Of a DNA stretch of 64,000 nucleotides, positions 16,869 through 26,202 are shown one piece after another. Under the pieces are notes generated by a model that made no database searches, was not told where the DNA came from, and saw only the letters and a program-made list of their open reading frames with translations. The position numbers were made by a program, and so were the translations under genes. How positions within the stretch are numbered: the first letter of the stretch is position 1; each line of letters starts with the position of its first letter. The DNA is from Flavobacterium odoriferum (GTDB lineage: Bacteria > Bacteroidota > Bacteroidia > Flavobacteriales > Flavobacteriaceae). The stretch lies in the NCBI RefSeq assembly GCF_025499515.1, contig NZ_JAMKFA010000002.1, positions 1-64,000 of the forward strand. Direction: 5' to 3'.

Positions 16869-19646
16869 ATGAAGCAACTTACCCTTTTGTTTTTATTGAT
16901 TGTGCAATCGGCAATCGCACAAAATACTTTGTTTAATCAAGTGGAAGCTAAGAATATCGGGCCAACGATTATGAGTGGTCGTGTGGTAGATTTAGCCGTA
17001 AATCCAAAAAATCCAACTGAGTTTTACGTTGCTTATGCTACAGGCGGACTTTGGTATACCAATAACAACGGAACTTCTTTTTCGCCAGTGATGGATGAGG
17101 CGGAAACGGTTAATTGTGGTTCGGTTACGGTGGATTGGAATTCTGGAACTATTTGGGTAGGTACAGGGGAAGTGAATGCTTCGCGCTCGTCTTATGCTGG
17201 AGTTGGGGTTTTAAAATCTTCGGATAAAGGAAAAACTTGGGATAATTTAGGATTAAAAGATTCGCATCATATCAGCCGAATTTGGGTCAACCCAAGTAAT
17301 TTGAATGAAATTGTAGTTGCGGCTGTTGGACATTTGTATACAACGAATAAAGAACGCGGTGTTTACAAATCAACTGATGGCGGAAAATCTTGGAAACAAA
17401 CTTTATTTGTTTCGGAAGATGCTGGAATTATTGATTTAGCGGTTTCGAAAAATAATCCAAAAATCATGTTTGCGGCGTCTTGGCAAAAAGATAGAAAAGC
17501 GTGGCATTTTGATGGTGATGGAGAAAAATCAGGCATTTATAAAAGTGAAGACGGCGGAACTTCTTGGAAATTAATTTCAACCAAAGAAAGCGGATTTCCA
17601 TCGAATGAAGGTGTAGGAAGAATTGGTTTGGCATTATTCAATGAAAACGTAATTTATGCGGTTGTTGATAATCAGAACAAACGACCAAAAACAGCTTCAA
17701 AAAATAAATTGACTACAATGTTATCAACTCCAGGAGCTGATTTCATAGAAATTTCAAATAAAGAGCTGAATATTGCTTTGAAAGAAAGCGGTTTTAGAGA
17801 TAAATATCGTGCGGAAAATATTAAAAATTGGGTTGCCGATAACAATATGGAGCCAAAAGAAGTTTTAGCTGTTTTATCTGATGCAAATAAAGCGTTATTT
17901 GAAACCGAAGTAATTGGTTGCGAAGTTTACCAATCGGAAGATGGCGGAAAATCTTGGAAAAAAGCGAATCAGAATTATATTGACGATATGTTTTACACAT
18001 ACGGCTACTATTTTGCGAACATTTCTGTAGATGAGAAAAATCAAAATCGTGTTTATATTGGTGGCGTTCCGTTATTGTTTTCGGAAGATGGAGGAAAAAC
18101 TTTCACTGCGATTTCAAAAGAAAATGTGCATGCCGATCATCACGTAACTTGGATAAATCCAGAAAATCCAAATCACATTATTAACGGAAACGATGGTGGT
18201 GTGAATATTTCGTATGATAATGGCGAACATTGGATTAAGTGTAATAATGAAGCGGTAAGTCAGTTTTATGCCGTGAATGTGGATTATCAAGAAAATTATA
18301 ATGTCTATGGCGGCATGCAAGATAACGGCGTTTGGTTTGGTCCAAATAATTACTCGCACAATGTCGCTTGGCATCAAGAAGGAAAATATCCGTATCAAGA
18401 ATTGATGGGTGGTGATGGAATGCAAACGCAAATCGACAGTCGTAATCCAAATGTAGTTTTTACGGGTTATCAATTTGGGAACTACTATAGAATCAATCAG
18501 AAAGAAGGTAAGTTTGATTACATCACGCCAAAAGCACCTAAAGGAGAAAAACCTTATCGTTTTAATTGGCAAACACCGATTTTGTTGTCATCACACAATC
18601 AAGATATTTTGTACATGGGTTCGGAGTTTTTACACCGTTCTATGAATCAAGGTGAAACTTGGGAAAGAATTTCGGGTGATTTAACCAATGGAGCCAAAGA
18701 AGGAAATGTAGCTTTTGGAACGTTGACTACAATTTCAGAAAGTAAATTCCAATTTGGCTTACTTTATGCAGGTTCTGATGATGGGAAAATTCATGTTTCG
18801 AAAGATGGTGGTGTTTCTTGGCAATTGATTTCTGGTAATTTACCTCAAAATTTATGGGTTTCAAGAGTTGTCGCTTCGTCTCATAAAAAAGAAAGAGTTT
18901 ACTCGACTTTGAATGGTTACAGAAATGATGTTTTTGAAAGTTATGCTTATGTTTCGGAAGATTTTGGAACGACTTGGACTTCAATTTCAAACGGATTAAC
19001 AGAAGCAGTTAACGTAATTGTTGAAGATTCAGCAAATGAGAATATTTTATATGTTGGAACCGATAATGGTTTATTCATTTCGATAGACAAAGGCACAACT
19101 TGGCAAGATTTCTCCAACGGAATGCCAAAAGTGGCGGTTCATGATGCGGTAATTCAAACCAAAGCAAAAGAATTAATCGTTGGTACACATGGTCGTTCGA
19201 TTTATAAAATGGATATTTCTAAAATTCAGGAACTGACGAACGAGGTTTTAGCTAAAAGCATTCATTTGTTCAAAGTGAATGATCGAATCAAATCCGACCG
19301 ATGGGGAAGTCAAAATTATGCTTGGGGAAAACCGAGTGAGCCATCACAAGAAATTTGGTTCTATTCAAATGCCGATGGAGTTGTGAATTTTACCATTACA
19401 AATGAAATAGGAATGGTCGTTCATACTCAAAAAATAGCCGCAAAAAAAGGATTAAATTCGTTTACGTATGATTATTTGCTGGCAAAAGAAGATGCTGAAA
19501 AGTGGAATAAAAAAGACAAAAAAATCAAAATCATGGCGTCCGAAAACAAGAAATTTTATGTGCCAATTGGAAAATTTAAAGGAGTTCTTTCAAAAGATAA
19601 AGCAACAGAAAATAGTTCGTTTGAAATTAGTGCACCAAAAAAATAA
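16869..19646 (+). CDS. Exported BNR/sortilin (VPS10)-type beta-propeller protein
   Basis: 925 residues with a signal peptide (1-17, QSAIAQ). At least eight BNR/Asp-box-like motifs (SxDGGxxW) are spread along the chain, including STDGGKSW, SEDGGTSW, SEDGGKSW, SEDGGKTF, SKDGGVSW, SEDFGTTW and SIDKGTTW. These belong to sialidase-like or VPS10/sortilin-like propellers; the call is to the WD40/YVTN/BNR family often named glycosyl hydrolase without proof. No catalytic residues of a sialidase are evident. A C-terminal beta domain (about 800-925, with WFYSNADGVVNFTI) follows, but no T9SS signal, so the protein is likely periplasmic or outer-membrane associated. The ChaN-like gene begins 3 bases after its stop, forming a two-gene operon. 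Confidence 0.75.
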   Translation: MKQLTLLFLLIVQSAIAQNTLFNQVEAKNIGPTIMSGRVVDLAVNPKNPTEFYVAYATGGLWYTNNNGTSFSPVMDEAETVNCGSVTVDWNSGTIWVGTGEVNASRSSYAGVGVLKSSDKGKTWDNLGLKDSHHISRIWVNPSNLNEIVVAAVGHLYTTNKERGVYKSTDGGKSWKQTLFVSEDAGIIDLAVSKNNPKIMFAASWQKDRKAWHFDGDGEKSGIYKSEDGGTSWKLISTKESGFPSNEGVGRIGLALFNENVIYAVVDNQNKRPKTASKNKLTTMLSTPGADFIEISNKELNIALKESGFRDKYRAENIKNWVADNNMEPKEVLAVLSDANKALFETEVIGCEVYQSEDGGKSWKKANQNYIDDMFYTYGYYFANISVDEKNQNRVYIGGVPLLFSEDGGKTFTAISKENVHADHHVTWINPENPNHIINGNDGGVNISYDNGEHWIKCNNEAVSQFYAVNVDYQENYNVYGGMQDNGVWFGPNNYSHNVAWHQEGKYPYQELMGGDGMQTQIDSRNPNVVFTGYQFGNYYRINQKEGKFDYITPKAPKGEKPYRFNWQTPILLSSHNQDILYMGSEFLHRSMNQGETWERISGDLTNGAKEGNVAFGTLTTISESKFQFGLLYAGSDDGKIHVSKDGGVSWQLISGNLPQNLWVSRVVASSHKKERVYSTLNGYRNDVFESYAYVSEDFGTTWTSISNGLTEAVNVIVEDSANENILYVGTDNGLFISIDKGTTWQDFSNGMPKVAVHDAVIQTKAKELIVGTHGRSIYKMDISKIQELTNEVLAKSIHLFKVNDRIKSDRWGSQNYAWGKPSEPSQEIWFYSNADGVVNFTITNEIGMVVHTQKIAAKKGLNSFTYDYLLAKEDAEKWNKKDKKIKIMASENKKFYVPIGKFKGVLSKDKATENSSFEISAPKK

Positions 19647-19649
19647 ATT

Positions 19650-20501
19650 ATGAAAAATATAATAACTAGTCTCCTTTTATTTGCTACGATTTTAAGTGCT
19701 GCACAAGACAAAAAAGCCTATCAAATTTTTGATAAAAAGGGTAAAAAAGCCACGTACGAAAAGCTTTTGAGAGCCAGCGAAAAGGCTGATGTAGTTTTGT
19801 TTGGCGAATATCATGACAATTCAGTCGTGCATTGGTTACAATTAGAATTTACAAAAGATTTAGCCCAAAAGAAAGATTTGGTTTTAGGTGCCGAAATGCT
19901 CGAAGCTGATAATCAAATGCAGGTAAATCAATATTTAGAAGGCGAAATCAATCAAAAACAAATGGATTCTTCAGCGCGACTTTGGAAAAATTATAAAACC
20001 GATTATAAACCTTTAGTGGATTTTGCCAAAGAAAAGAAATTCAGTTTTATAGCTACAAATGTACCTCGAAGATATGCTTCATTGGTTTTTAAAAAAGACT
20101 TAGTTGCTTTGGATTCGCTTTCTGCTCAAGAAAAATCGTGGATTGCACCGTTGCCAATAGAGTTTGACATCAATCTACCTGGTTATAAAAGCATGATGGG
20201 AATGCAAGGTGGACATGCTGGTGAGAAAATGCCAAAAGCGCAAGCTATAAAAGATGCTACAATGGCTTATTTTATCAATAAAAACAGAAAAGAGAACAGC
20301 ATTTTTGTGCATTATAACGGAACATATCATTCCGATAATTACGAAGGGATTAATTGGTATTTAAGAAAATTAGATTCAGAAATAAAAATCATTACCATAG
20401 CCACAGTTGAACAAAAAGATATTTCAAAATTAGAAGCCGAACATTACAATAAAGCAGACTTTATTCTCGTTATAGATGAAGACGTAACAAAAACGTATTA
20501 A
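19650..20501 (+). CDS. ChaN family protein (haem-binding uptake protein, Tiki superfamily)
   Basis: 283 residues with a cleavable signal peptide (about 1-18, ILSAAQ). The family hallmark is VVLFGEYHDNSVVHWLQLE near residue 50, followed by GAEMLEADNQ and, further on, a conserved FVHYNGTYHSD segment near residue 220. ChaN-type proteins are iron-regulated and bind haem in some proteobacteria; the fold is shared with erythromycin esterase and TraB/Tiki enzymes, in which the same Glu and His residues can be catalytic. So either haem handling or peptidase activity is possible here. It is cotranscribed with the BNR protein (3-base gap). Confidence 0.8.
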   Translation: MKNIITSLLLFATILSAAQDKKAYQIFDKKGKKATYEKLLRASEKADVVLFGEYHDNSVVHWLQLEFTKDLAQKKDLVLGAEMLEADNQMQVNQYLEGEINQKQMDSSARLWKNYKTDYKPLVDFAKEKKFSFIATNVPRRYASLVFKKDLVALDSLSAQEKSWIAPLPIEFDINLPGYKSMMGMQGGHAGEKMPKAQAIKDATMAYFINKNRKENSIFVHYNGTYHSDNYEGINWYLRKLDSEIKIITIATVEQKDISKLEAEHYNKADFILVIDEDVTKTY

Positions 20502-20526
20502 AATCGTCTTATTTTTGAAACCAAAC

Positions 20527-20610
20527 GTTAGGGTTTTGTTTAATGTTGGATTCCTGCTTTCCGTTATAGTCCCGATAAATCGGGAGCTGTCACTCCAATC
20601 AGGGTTAGAA
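20527..20610 (-). repeat. REP-like interspersed element with TCCCGAT hairpin
   Basis: On the minus strand the block reads TCTAACCCTGATTGGAGTGA, then CAGCTCCCGATTTATCGGGA, then an ACGGAAAGCAGGAAT segment and CCCTAACG. The centre has perfect arms TCCCGAT (20570-20576) and ATCGGGA (20579-20585). This layout (CCCTGAT-GGAGTGACAGC, central hairpin, CGGAAAGC) resembles a repeat style I know from many Flavobacteriaceae intergenic regions. Confidence 0.6.
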
Positions 20611-20623
20611 AACAATCGATAGT

Positions 20624-21496
20624 ATGAAGAAATTTGTAGTTTTATTCACTTTAGTCTTAGGGGCTTTCACTTTTTTCTCTTGTGAGGATTCAGATGATAA
20701 GGCAGAAGAGCCCTATCTAATAGTGAAATTTCAATTCGATTCTAATCAAGTTCGCTTGAATAATTTGGGACAACCATCAAGTGTAGCGCCAGGAAATGCA
20801 GCACAATCTCCCGATTTTAATGCAATTTCTGCACATTATTTCGAATTAGCACCAACGGCTTTTACACAATTAGGCGACGGAACTGTTTTATACCATGCAC
20901 CAGAAACTATTGAAGGTGGTTCGGTTGCCATCGATTTTGATCAAGCAATTGTTGTGAGTGAAGGCGAGACTTTTATAAAAATCCCATTGAGCCAAGTAGC
21001 ACAAGGCAATTACGAATATGTACGCGTTTCTTTAGCGTATCAAGATTATAACATTTCTATCAGAAATAATGGAACAGATTATCAAGGTAGATTAGCGAGT
21101 TTTGTTGGATATAATACCTATATTAATACACATTATATTGGTAGTAATTCTTTTCCTGTAAATGCTAATCGCTTACAAGGATATTGGGCTTTCGCACTAA
21201 ACGATTTTCCTTATGCTACTTCAGGTCAAGCACCTGCTGGAGCTACAACTGTTCCAAATCCTATTGCAAGTACATCGCCAATTCCGTCTGGTTCTTGTGT
21301 AGTCACCGGAAAATTCCTTGAAAACTTAGTCATCAATGGAAATGAAACCAAAGATGTTGTAGTTACATTATCGCTTTCCATCAACAATAGTTTTGAATGG
21401 CAAGAAGTTACTTCAGATGGTAAATATGAGCCGTCAATAGGTGAAAATGTGGTAGATATGGGCTTAAGAGGATTGATACCTACTTATGTTAAATAA
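20624..21496 (+). CDS. Lipoprotein of unknown function
   Basis: 290 residues. A lipoprotein signal ends at FFSC (Cys 20), followed by an acidic linker EDSDDKAEE. The mature part reads as an all-beta domain: LIVKFQFDSNQVRLNN at the start, SAHYFELAPTAFTQ, an FIKIPLSQVAQGNYEYVRVS segment split here around residues 112-131, and NDFPYAT-type loops. The opening strand and the layout faintly recall MbnP-like copper-associated domains in Bacteroidota, but the diagnostic histidines are not convincing, so no function is assigned. A TATTTTTG element at 20510-20517 could start its transcription; the REP-like element would then lie in the leader. It has no close neighbour downstream. Confidence 0.6.
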   Translation: MKKFVVLFTLVLGAFTFFSCEDSDDKAEEPYLIVKFQFDSNQVRLNNLGQPSSVAPGNAAQSPDFNAISAHYFELAPTAFTQLGDGTVLYHAPETIEGGSVAIDFDQAIVVSEGETFIKIPLSQVAQGNYEYVRVSLAYQDYNISIRNNGTDYQGRLASFVGYNTYINTHYIGSNSFPVNANRLQGYWAFALNDFPYATSGQAPAGATTVPNPIASTSPIPSGSCVVTGKFLENLVINGNETKDVVVTLSLSINNSFEWQEVTSDGKYEPSIGENVVDMGLRGLIPTYVK

Positions 21497-21605
21497 ATAT
21501 ATTTGCTAAAATAGTATATACTACCATGATTTTAAGTATCTAAACACTTGATATTCAACGATAGTTAAATTCATTTTAAAATCATTATAAATTAGCTCGA
21601 AAAGG

Positions 21606-21636
21606 TTGTAGTTAATTTCAAATAGCCTTATTTTTG
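21606..21636 (+). promoter_or_regulatory. Promoter of the sdhCAB operon
   Basis: TTG (21606-21608), 20 bases, TATTTTTG (21629-21636), an exact match to the Bacteroidota consensus. The leader to the sdhC ATG at 21676 is about 35 bases. Confidence 0.8.
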
Positions 21637-21675
21637 TTTGATTTTTTATTAAACTAGTACAATCAAATAAAAATT

Positions 21676-22560
21676 ATGGCAAAATCGGCACTATTAAAGT
21701 CATCTATCGTTAAAAAATACTGGATGGCTCTTACAGGTTTATTTTTATGCTTGTTTTTGGCGGGGCATTTGGCAGGAAATCTTCAATTGATTTTTGGAAC
21801 CAGTAAGCAATTTAATGAATATGCATTATTCATGACCACCAATCCAGCAGTTAAGTTACTTTCTTATCTTACTTACATTTCAATTTTATTCCATGCTATT
21901 GATGGAATCATGTTAACAATCCAAAACAAAAAAGCAAGACCAGTTGGTTATGCTAAAACTGATGGTTCTTCAAGCAGTTTAGCTTCAAGAAATATGGCAG
22001 TTTTAGGAACAGTTATTATGGTTTTTATCGCTACACACATGGTGAATTTTTGGGCTAAAATGCATTTTGACAAAAACATGCCGTTAGTTCAAAAAGAAAT
22101 CGACAATGGTATGGGACAAAAACAAATTCAGTTAGTGGGAACAAAAGATTCTCAAATGCCTTACATGCAATTGGATCAAAGCGGAAAATTATCTAAAGAA
22201 TTTTTTGAGACAATCAAAATGCAAACACAAGGGCAATACGATTTAGAAGTGCAAGACATGACTAAAATCGTAAACAAAAAAACAGGTGAAGTAGTTTTTG
22301 AAGGTTACAAAGATTTGTATAAATTAACTGTAGACTTTTTTAAAGATGCTAAATACGGATTGTTTTTTACAATCGGTTATGTTTTAGCAATGTTAGCTTT
22401 GGCATTTCACTTATGGCATGGTTTTCAAAGTGCTTTTCAATCGCTTGGAGCTACAAGTTCAAAATTAACACCAGCAATCAAGTTTTTCGGAAGAGCATTC
22501 GCAATTATAGTTCCACTATTATTTGCAATTATTCCAGTTATCTTACACTTTAAAAAATAA
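21676..22560 (+). CDS. sdhC: Succinate dehydrogenase cytochrome b subunit
   Basis: 294 residues. A five-helix, diheme-type membrane anchor, as in Wolinella and Bacillus SQR/QFR. Histidines sit in helix contexts HLAGNLQL, LFHAIDGIML, ATHMVNFWAK and FHLWHGFQSAFQSLG. It passes electrons between SdhAB and menaquinone in the inner membrane. It is longer than the roughly 220-230 residues I expect: between the third and fourth helices there is a hydrophilic insertion of about 75 residues (roughly 133-208, starting DKNMPLVQKEIDNGMGQKQ). The insertion is in frame, rich in Lys, Gln and Asp, and has no cysteines. It is the first gene of a three-gene operon with its own promoter. Confidence 0.93.
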   Translation: MAKSALLKSSIVKKYWMALTGLFLCLFLAGHLAGNLQLIFGTSKQFNEYALFMTTNPAVKLLSYLTYISILFHAIDGIMLTIQNKKARPVGYAKTDGSSSSLASRNMAVLGTVIMVFIATHMVNFWAKMHFDKNMPLVQKEIDNGMGQKQIQLVGTKDSQMPYMQLDQSGKLSKEFFETIKMQTQGQYDLEVQDMTKIVNKKTGEVVFEGYKDLYKLTVDFFKDAKYGLFFTIGYVLAMLALAFHLWHGFQSAFQSLGATSSKLTPAIKFFGRAFAIIVPLLFAIIPVILHFKK

Positions 22561-22578
22561 TCAACATCAGTATATATT

Positions 22579-24588
22579 ATGAAGTTAGATTCTAAAATAC
22601 CAGCAGGTCCGTTAAAAGACAAATGGACCGATCATAAAAATCACTTGAAATTAGTTGCTCCAAACAATCGACCAAAAATCGATATTATTGTGGTAGGAAC
22701 TGGTTTAGCAGGTGCTTCTGCTGCCGCATCTCTTGGAGAAATGGGTTATAATGTAAAAGCATTCTGTTTTCAAGATTCTCCTCGTCGTGCGCACTCAATT
22801 GCGGCTCAAGGAGGTATCAATGCAGCAAAAAATTATCAAAATGATGGTGATAGTATTTACCGTCTTTTTTATGATACAATTAAAGGTGGTGACTACCGAG
22901 CGCGTGAAGCAAACGTTCACCGTTTAGCAGAAGTTTCTGGAAATATTATCGACCAATGTGTGGCGCAAGGTGTTCCTTTTGCTCGCGAATATGGTGGAAT
23001 GTTAGATAACCGTTCGTTTGGTGGAACGCAAGTACAACGTACTTTCTACGCTGCTGGACAAACAGGACAACAATTATTATTAGGAGCATATTCTGCTTTA
23101 TCAAGACAAATCGGGTTAGGACGTGTAAAAATGTACAACCGTCACGAAATGTTAGATTTAGTTAAAGTAGATGGAAAAGCTCGTGGAATTATCGCTCGTA
23201 ACTTAGTTACAGGAGAAATCGAAAGACATTCAGCACATGCTGTTGTTATTGCTTCTGGAGGTTATGGAAATGTATATTTCCTTTCTACAAATGCTATGGG
23301 AAGTAACGTAACTGCAGGATGGAAAATCCACAAACAAGGAGCGTTATTTGCAAATCCATGTTATGTACAAATTCACCCTACGTGTATTCCAGTTCACGGA
23401 ACCAATCAGTCAAAATTAACGTTGATGTCTGAATCGTTGCGTAACTCGGGTCGTATTTGGGTTCCAAAGAAAAAAGAAGATGCTGAAGCTATTAGAGCTG
23501 GTAAATTAAAACCAACTCAAATTGCTGAAGAAGATAGAGATTACTACTTAGAAAGAAGATATCCAGCGTTTGGTAACTTAGTACCTCGTGACGTGGCTTC
23601 AAGAGCGGCTAAAGAGCGTTGTGATGCGGGTTACGGAATTGAAGCTAACGACACCAATGAAGGAGTTTACTTGGATTTCTCAACTGAAATTCAAACAAAA
23701 GGGAAACAAGCTGCTTACGCAAAAGGAAATCACAATCCAACTCCAGAAGAAATTACAGCTTTAGGAAAACAGTGGTTAGAAGAGAAATATGGTAACTTGT
23801 TTACGATGTATCAAAAAATCACGGATGAGAATCCTTATGAAACTCCGATGAAAATTTACCCAGCGGTTCACTATACCATGGGTGGCGTTTGGGTTGATTA
23901 TAACTTACAATCTACTATTCCAGGTTGTTTCGTTGCTGGAGAAGCAAATTTCTCTGACCACGGAGCAAATCGTTTAGGAGCTTCAGCTTTAATGCAAGGT
24001 TTAGCAGATGGATATTTCGTTTTACCTTACACTATTTCAAACTATTTAGCTGACGAAATTAGAACTGGAAAAATCTCAACAGATTCTCCAGAATTCTTAG
24101 AAGCAGAAGCTAGAGTTAAAGATTCAATTAGTAAATTCTTAAACAACAACGGTACTAAATCGGTTGATTATTTCCATAAAAAATTAGGTTTGATTATGTG
24201 GAATAAAGTAGGAATGGGTCGTAACGAAAAAGGATTAACAGAAGCTATTGCTGAAATCGCTCAATTAAAAGAAGATTTCTACAAAGATGTTTATGTTCCT
24301 GGAAGCGCAGACGAATTAAATCCTGAGTTAGAAAAAGTATTAAGAGTTGCCGATTTCATCGAATTAGGTCAATTGATGGCAATGGATGCTTTACAACGTA
24401 AAGAATCTTGTGGAGGTCACTTCCGTGAAGAGTACCAAGATGCTGAAGGTGAAACATTACGTGATGACGAAAACTTCAAATTTGTTGGAGCTTGGGAATA
24501 CAAAGGAGATGACATCAGTAAAGAAGAACTTCACAAAGAAGAATTGAAATACGAAGAAATTAAAATTGCAGCTAGAAATTACAAATAA
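22579..24588 (+). CDS. sdhA: Succinate dehydrogenase flavoprotein subunit
   Basis: 669 residues, typical for the long SdhA of Bacteroidota and epsilonproteobacteria. It oxidises succinate to fumarate using covalent FAD. The dinucleotide motif is [19 protein letters not shown] near residue 36, the FAD-attachment motif is [13 protein letters not shown] near residue 73, and catalytic-site segments FVQ-like [17 protein letters not shown] and [11 protein letters not shown] are all present, with [20 protein letters not shown] as separate parts near the C-terminal half. It sits on the cytoplasmic face, bound to SdhB. The gap from sdhC is 18 bases, and sdhB begins 6 bases after its stop. Confidence 0.97.
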   Translation: MKLDSKIPAGPLKDKWTDHKNHLKLVAPNNRPKIDIIVVGTGLAGASAAASLGEMGYNVKAFCFQDSPRRAHSIAAQGGINAAKNYQNDGDSIYRLFYDTIKGGDYRAREANVHRLAEVSGNIIDQCVAQGVPFAREYGGMLDNRSFGGTQVQRTFYAAGQTGQQLLLGAYSALSRQIGLGRVKMYNRHEMLDLVKVDGKARGIIARNLVTGEIERHSAHAVVIASGGYGNVYFLSTNAMGSNVTAGWKIHKQGALFANPCYVQIHPTCIPVHGTNQSKLTLMSESLRNSGRIWVPKKKEDAEAIRAGKLKPTQIAEEDRDYYLERRYPAFGNLVPRDVASRAAKERCDAGYGIEANDTNEGVYLDFSTEIQTKGKQAAYAKGNHNPTPEEITALGKQWLEEKYGNLFTMYQKITDENPYETPMKIYPAVHYTMGGVWVDYNLQSTIPGCFVAGEANFSDHGANRLGASALMQGLADGYFVLPYTISNYLADEIRTGKISTDSPEFLEAEARVKDSISKFLNNNGTKSVDYFHKKLGLIMWNKVGMGRNEKGLTEAIAEIAQLKEDFYKDVYVPGSADELNPELEKVLRVADFIELGQLMAMDALQRKESCGGHFREEYQDAEGETLRDDENFKFVGAWEYKGDDISKEELHKEELKYEEIKIAARNYK

Positions 24589-24594
24589 AATATT

Positions 24595-25356
24595 ATGAGT
24601 GCAGCAAAAAATATCAATATAAACCTTAAAATTTGGCGTCAAAAGAATGCTAGTTCTAAAGGTAGCATAGAAACTTATAAATTAGATAATGTTTCTACTG
24701 CAAGTTCGTTTTTGGAAATGTTAGACCAATTAAACGAGCAATTAATTAACGAAAAGAAAGAACCAGTTGCCTTTGATCACGATTGTCGTGAAGGAATTTG
24801 CGGTATGTGTTCTTTATACATCAACGGACGTGCTCACGGACCTGACACTGGAATTACAACCTGTCAGTTACACATGAGAATGTTCAACGATGGTGATACG
24901 ATTTACATCGAGCCATGGAGAAGTAAAGCTTTTCCTGTAATTAAAGATTTAGTTGTTGATAGAACCGCTTTTGATAGAATTCAACAAGCTGGAGGTTTCG
25001 TATCGGTAAACACTTCTGGAAACACTATTGACGCAAATTCAATTCCAGTTCCTAAAGTTGATGCAGACAAAGCGTTTGAAGCAGCAGCTTGTATTGGATG
25101 TGGAGCTTGTGTGGCTACTTGTAAAAATGGTTCTGCGATGTTATTCGTGGGAGCAAAAGTATCACAATATGCTTTATTACCACAAGGTAAAGTTGAAGCT
25201 ACACAACGCGTTTTAAACATGGTACGTCAAATGGACGAAGAAGGTTTCGGAAATTGTACGAATACTGGAGCATGTGAAATCGAATGTCCAAAAGGTATTT
25301 CGTTAGAAAACATTGCTCGTATGAACAGAGAATTTTTAAAAGCATCTGTGAAGTAA
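24595..25356 (+). CDS. sdhB: Succinate dehydrogenase iron-sulfur subunit
   Basis: 253 residues. The plant-ferredoxin-like N-domain carries the 2Fe-2S cysteines in [16 protein letters not shown] with a later TTCQLH. The C-domain has the 4Fe-4S motif [13 protein letters not shown] near residue 160, and the remaining cluster cysteines lie in [13 protein letters not shown] near residue 222. It conducts electrons from the SdhA flavin to the SdhC haems. Last gene of the operon; an intrinsic terminator follows at 25381-25411. Confidence 0.97.
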   Translation: MSAAKNININLKIWRQKNASSKGSIETYKLDNVSTASSFLEMLDQLNEQLINEKKEPVAFDHDCREGICGMCSLYINGRAHGPDTGITTCQLHMRMFNDGDTIYIEPWRSKAFPVIKDLVVDRTAFDRIQQAGGFVSVNTSGNTIDANSIPVPKVDADKAFEAAACIGCGACVATCKNGSAMLFVGAKVSQYALLPQGKVEATQRVLNMVRQMDEEGFGNCTNTGACEIECPKGISLENIARMNREFLKASVK

Positions 25357-25380
25357 TTCATAGAATCTTCAAAATAATAA

Positions 25381-25411
25381 AAACGCATTCATTAATTTGG
25401 ATGCGTTTTTT
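25381..25411 (+). terminator. Intrinsic terminator of sdhCAB
   Basis: AAACGCATTC (25381-25390) pairs with GGATGCGTTT (25399-25408) with an 8-base loop and a T run to 25412. Confidence 0.85.
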
Positions 25412-25437
25412 TGTACTTTTAATAAAAATTTTATCCA

Positions 25438-26202
25438 ATGAAAATTGCGCTTTTTCAAACCAAATTAGCTTGGGAAAATCCAGAAATCAATCGAACATTT
25501 ATTGAAGAATATTTCCTAAACGAAGATGAATCGTTTGATTTATTTGTCTTGCCTGAAATGTTTACTTCAGGTTTTACCATGAATCCATCTGCTGTTGCTG
25601 AAACTATGGAAGGGGAAACAATGACTTGGTTAAAAGATTTAGCAAAAAAGAAAACCTGCGCCATAACAGGAAGTTTAGTTATCAAAGAAAATGATAATTT
25701 CTACAACCGAATGGTGTTTGTTTTTCCATCTGGAGCAGTGCAGTATTACAATAAAAGACATCTTTTCACTTTGGCTGGTGAAGAAAAAGTCTACACAAAA
25801 GGAACTGAAAAAGTAATAGTAAATTATAATAATTGGAACATTTGCTTACAAGTTTGCTACGATTTGCGTTTTCCAGTTTTTGTTCGAAATGTTGAAAATT
25901 ACGATTTGTTGTTATACGTTGCCAATTGGCCAAAACCACGAATTAACGCATGGGATGCTCTTTTAAAAGCGCGTGCCATTGAAAATATGTGTTACACCAT
26001 TGGCGTAAATAGAATAGGTGAAGATGCCAATAAATTAGAATATCCTGGACATTCTAAGGTAACTGACTTTTTAGGAAATACTATTGTAGATTGCGAGGAT
26101 GAATTAGGGGTTTTTATCTTCGAATTAGACAAAAATGCTCAACAAGAAACCCGTCAAAAATTGAATTTTCTTAATGATAGAGATGATTTCTCTTTAATCT
26201 AA
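25438..26202 (+). CDS. Nitrilase-family amidohydrolase (omega-amidase, YafV-like)
   Basis: 254 residues, matching E. coli YafV and other omega-amidases that hydrolyse alpha-ketoglutaramate or alpha-ketosuccinamate. The catalytic triad is visible: Glu in FVLPEMFTSGF near residue 40, Lys in YYNKRHLF near residue 104, and Cys in CLQVCYDLRFP near residue 139. The protein is cytoplasmic. The start is ATG 25438; upstream in-frame codons lie in the terminator region. It converges with the Ig-like lipoprotein gene, the two coding regions overlapping by 9 bases at their stops. Confidence 0.88.
   Translation: MKIALFQTKLAWENPEINRTFIEEYFLNEDESFDLFVLPEMFTSGFTMNPSAVAETMEGETMTWLKDLAKKKTCAITGSLVIKENDNFYNRMVFVFPSGAVQYYNKRHLFTLAGEEKVYTKGTEKVIVNYNNWNICLQVCYDLRFPVFVRNVENYDLLLYVANWPKPRINAWDALLKARAIENMCYTIGVNRIGEDANKLEYPGHSKVTDFLGNTIVDCEDELGVFIFELDKNAQQETRQKLNFLNDRDDFSLI

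Noticed and set aside
18114..18572. A 152-codon open frame on the minus strand, rich in Ile and Phe.
   Set aside because: It lies wholly antisense to the BNR-type propeller gene, whose frame has clear repeated motifs. The translation has no recognisable domain and no promoter or signal.
16869..19646. Annotation of the BNR protein as a sialidase or glycosyl hydrolase.
   Set aside because: Asp-box motifs alone do not show catalysis; the arginine triad and other sialidase residues are not evident.
20527..20610. Possible tRNA because of the structured GC-richer block.
   Set aside because: There is no T-loop GTTCGA-type sequence, no 7-base acceptor stem and no anticodon arm; the pattern fits an interspersed repeat.
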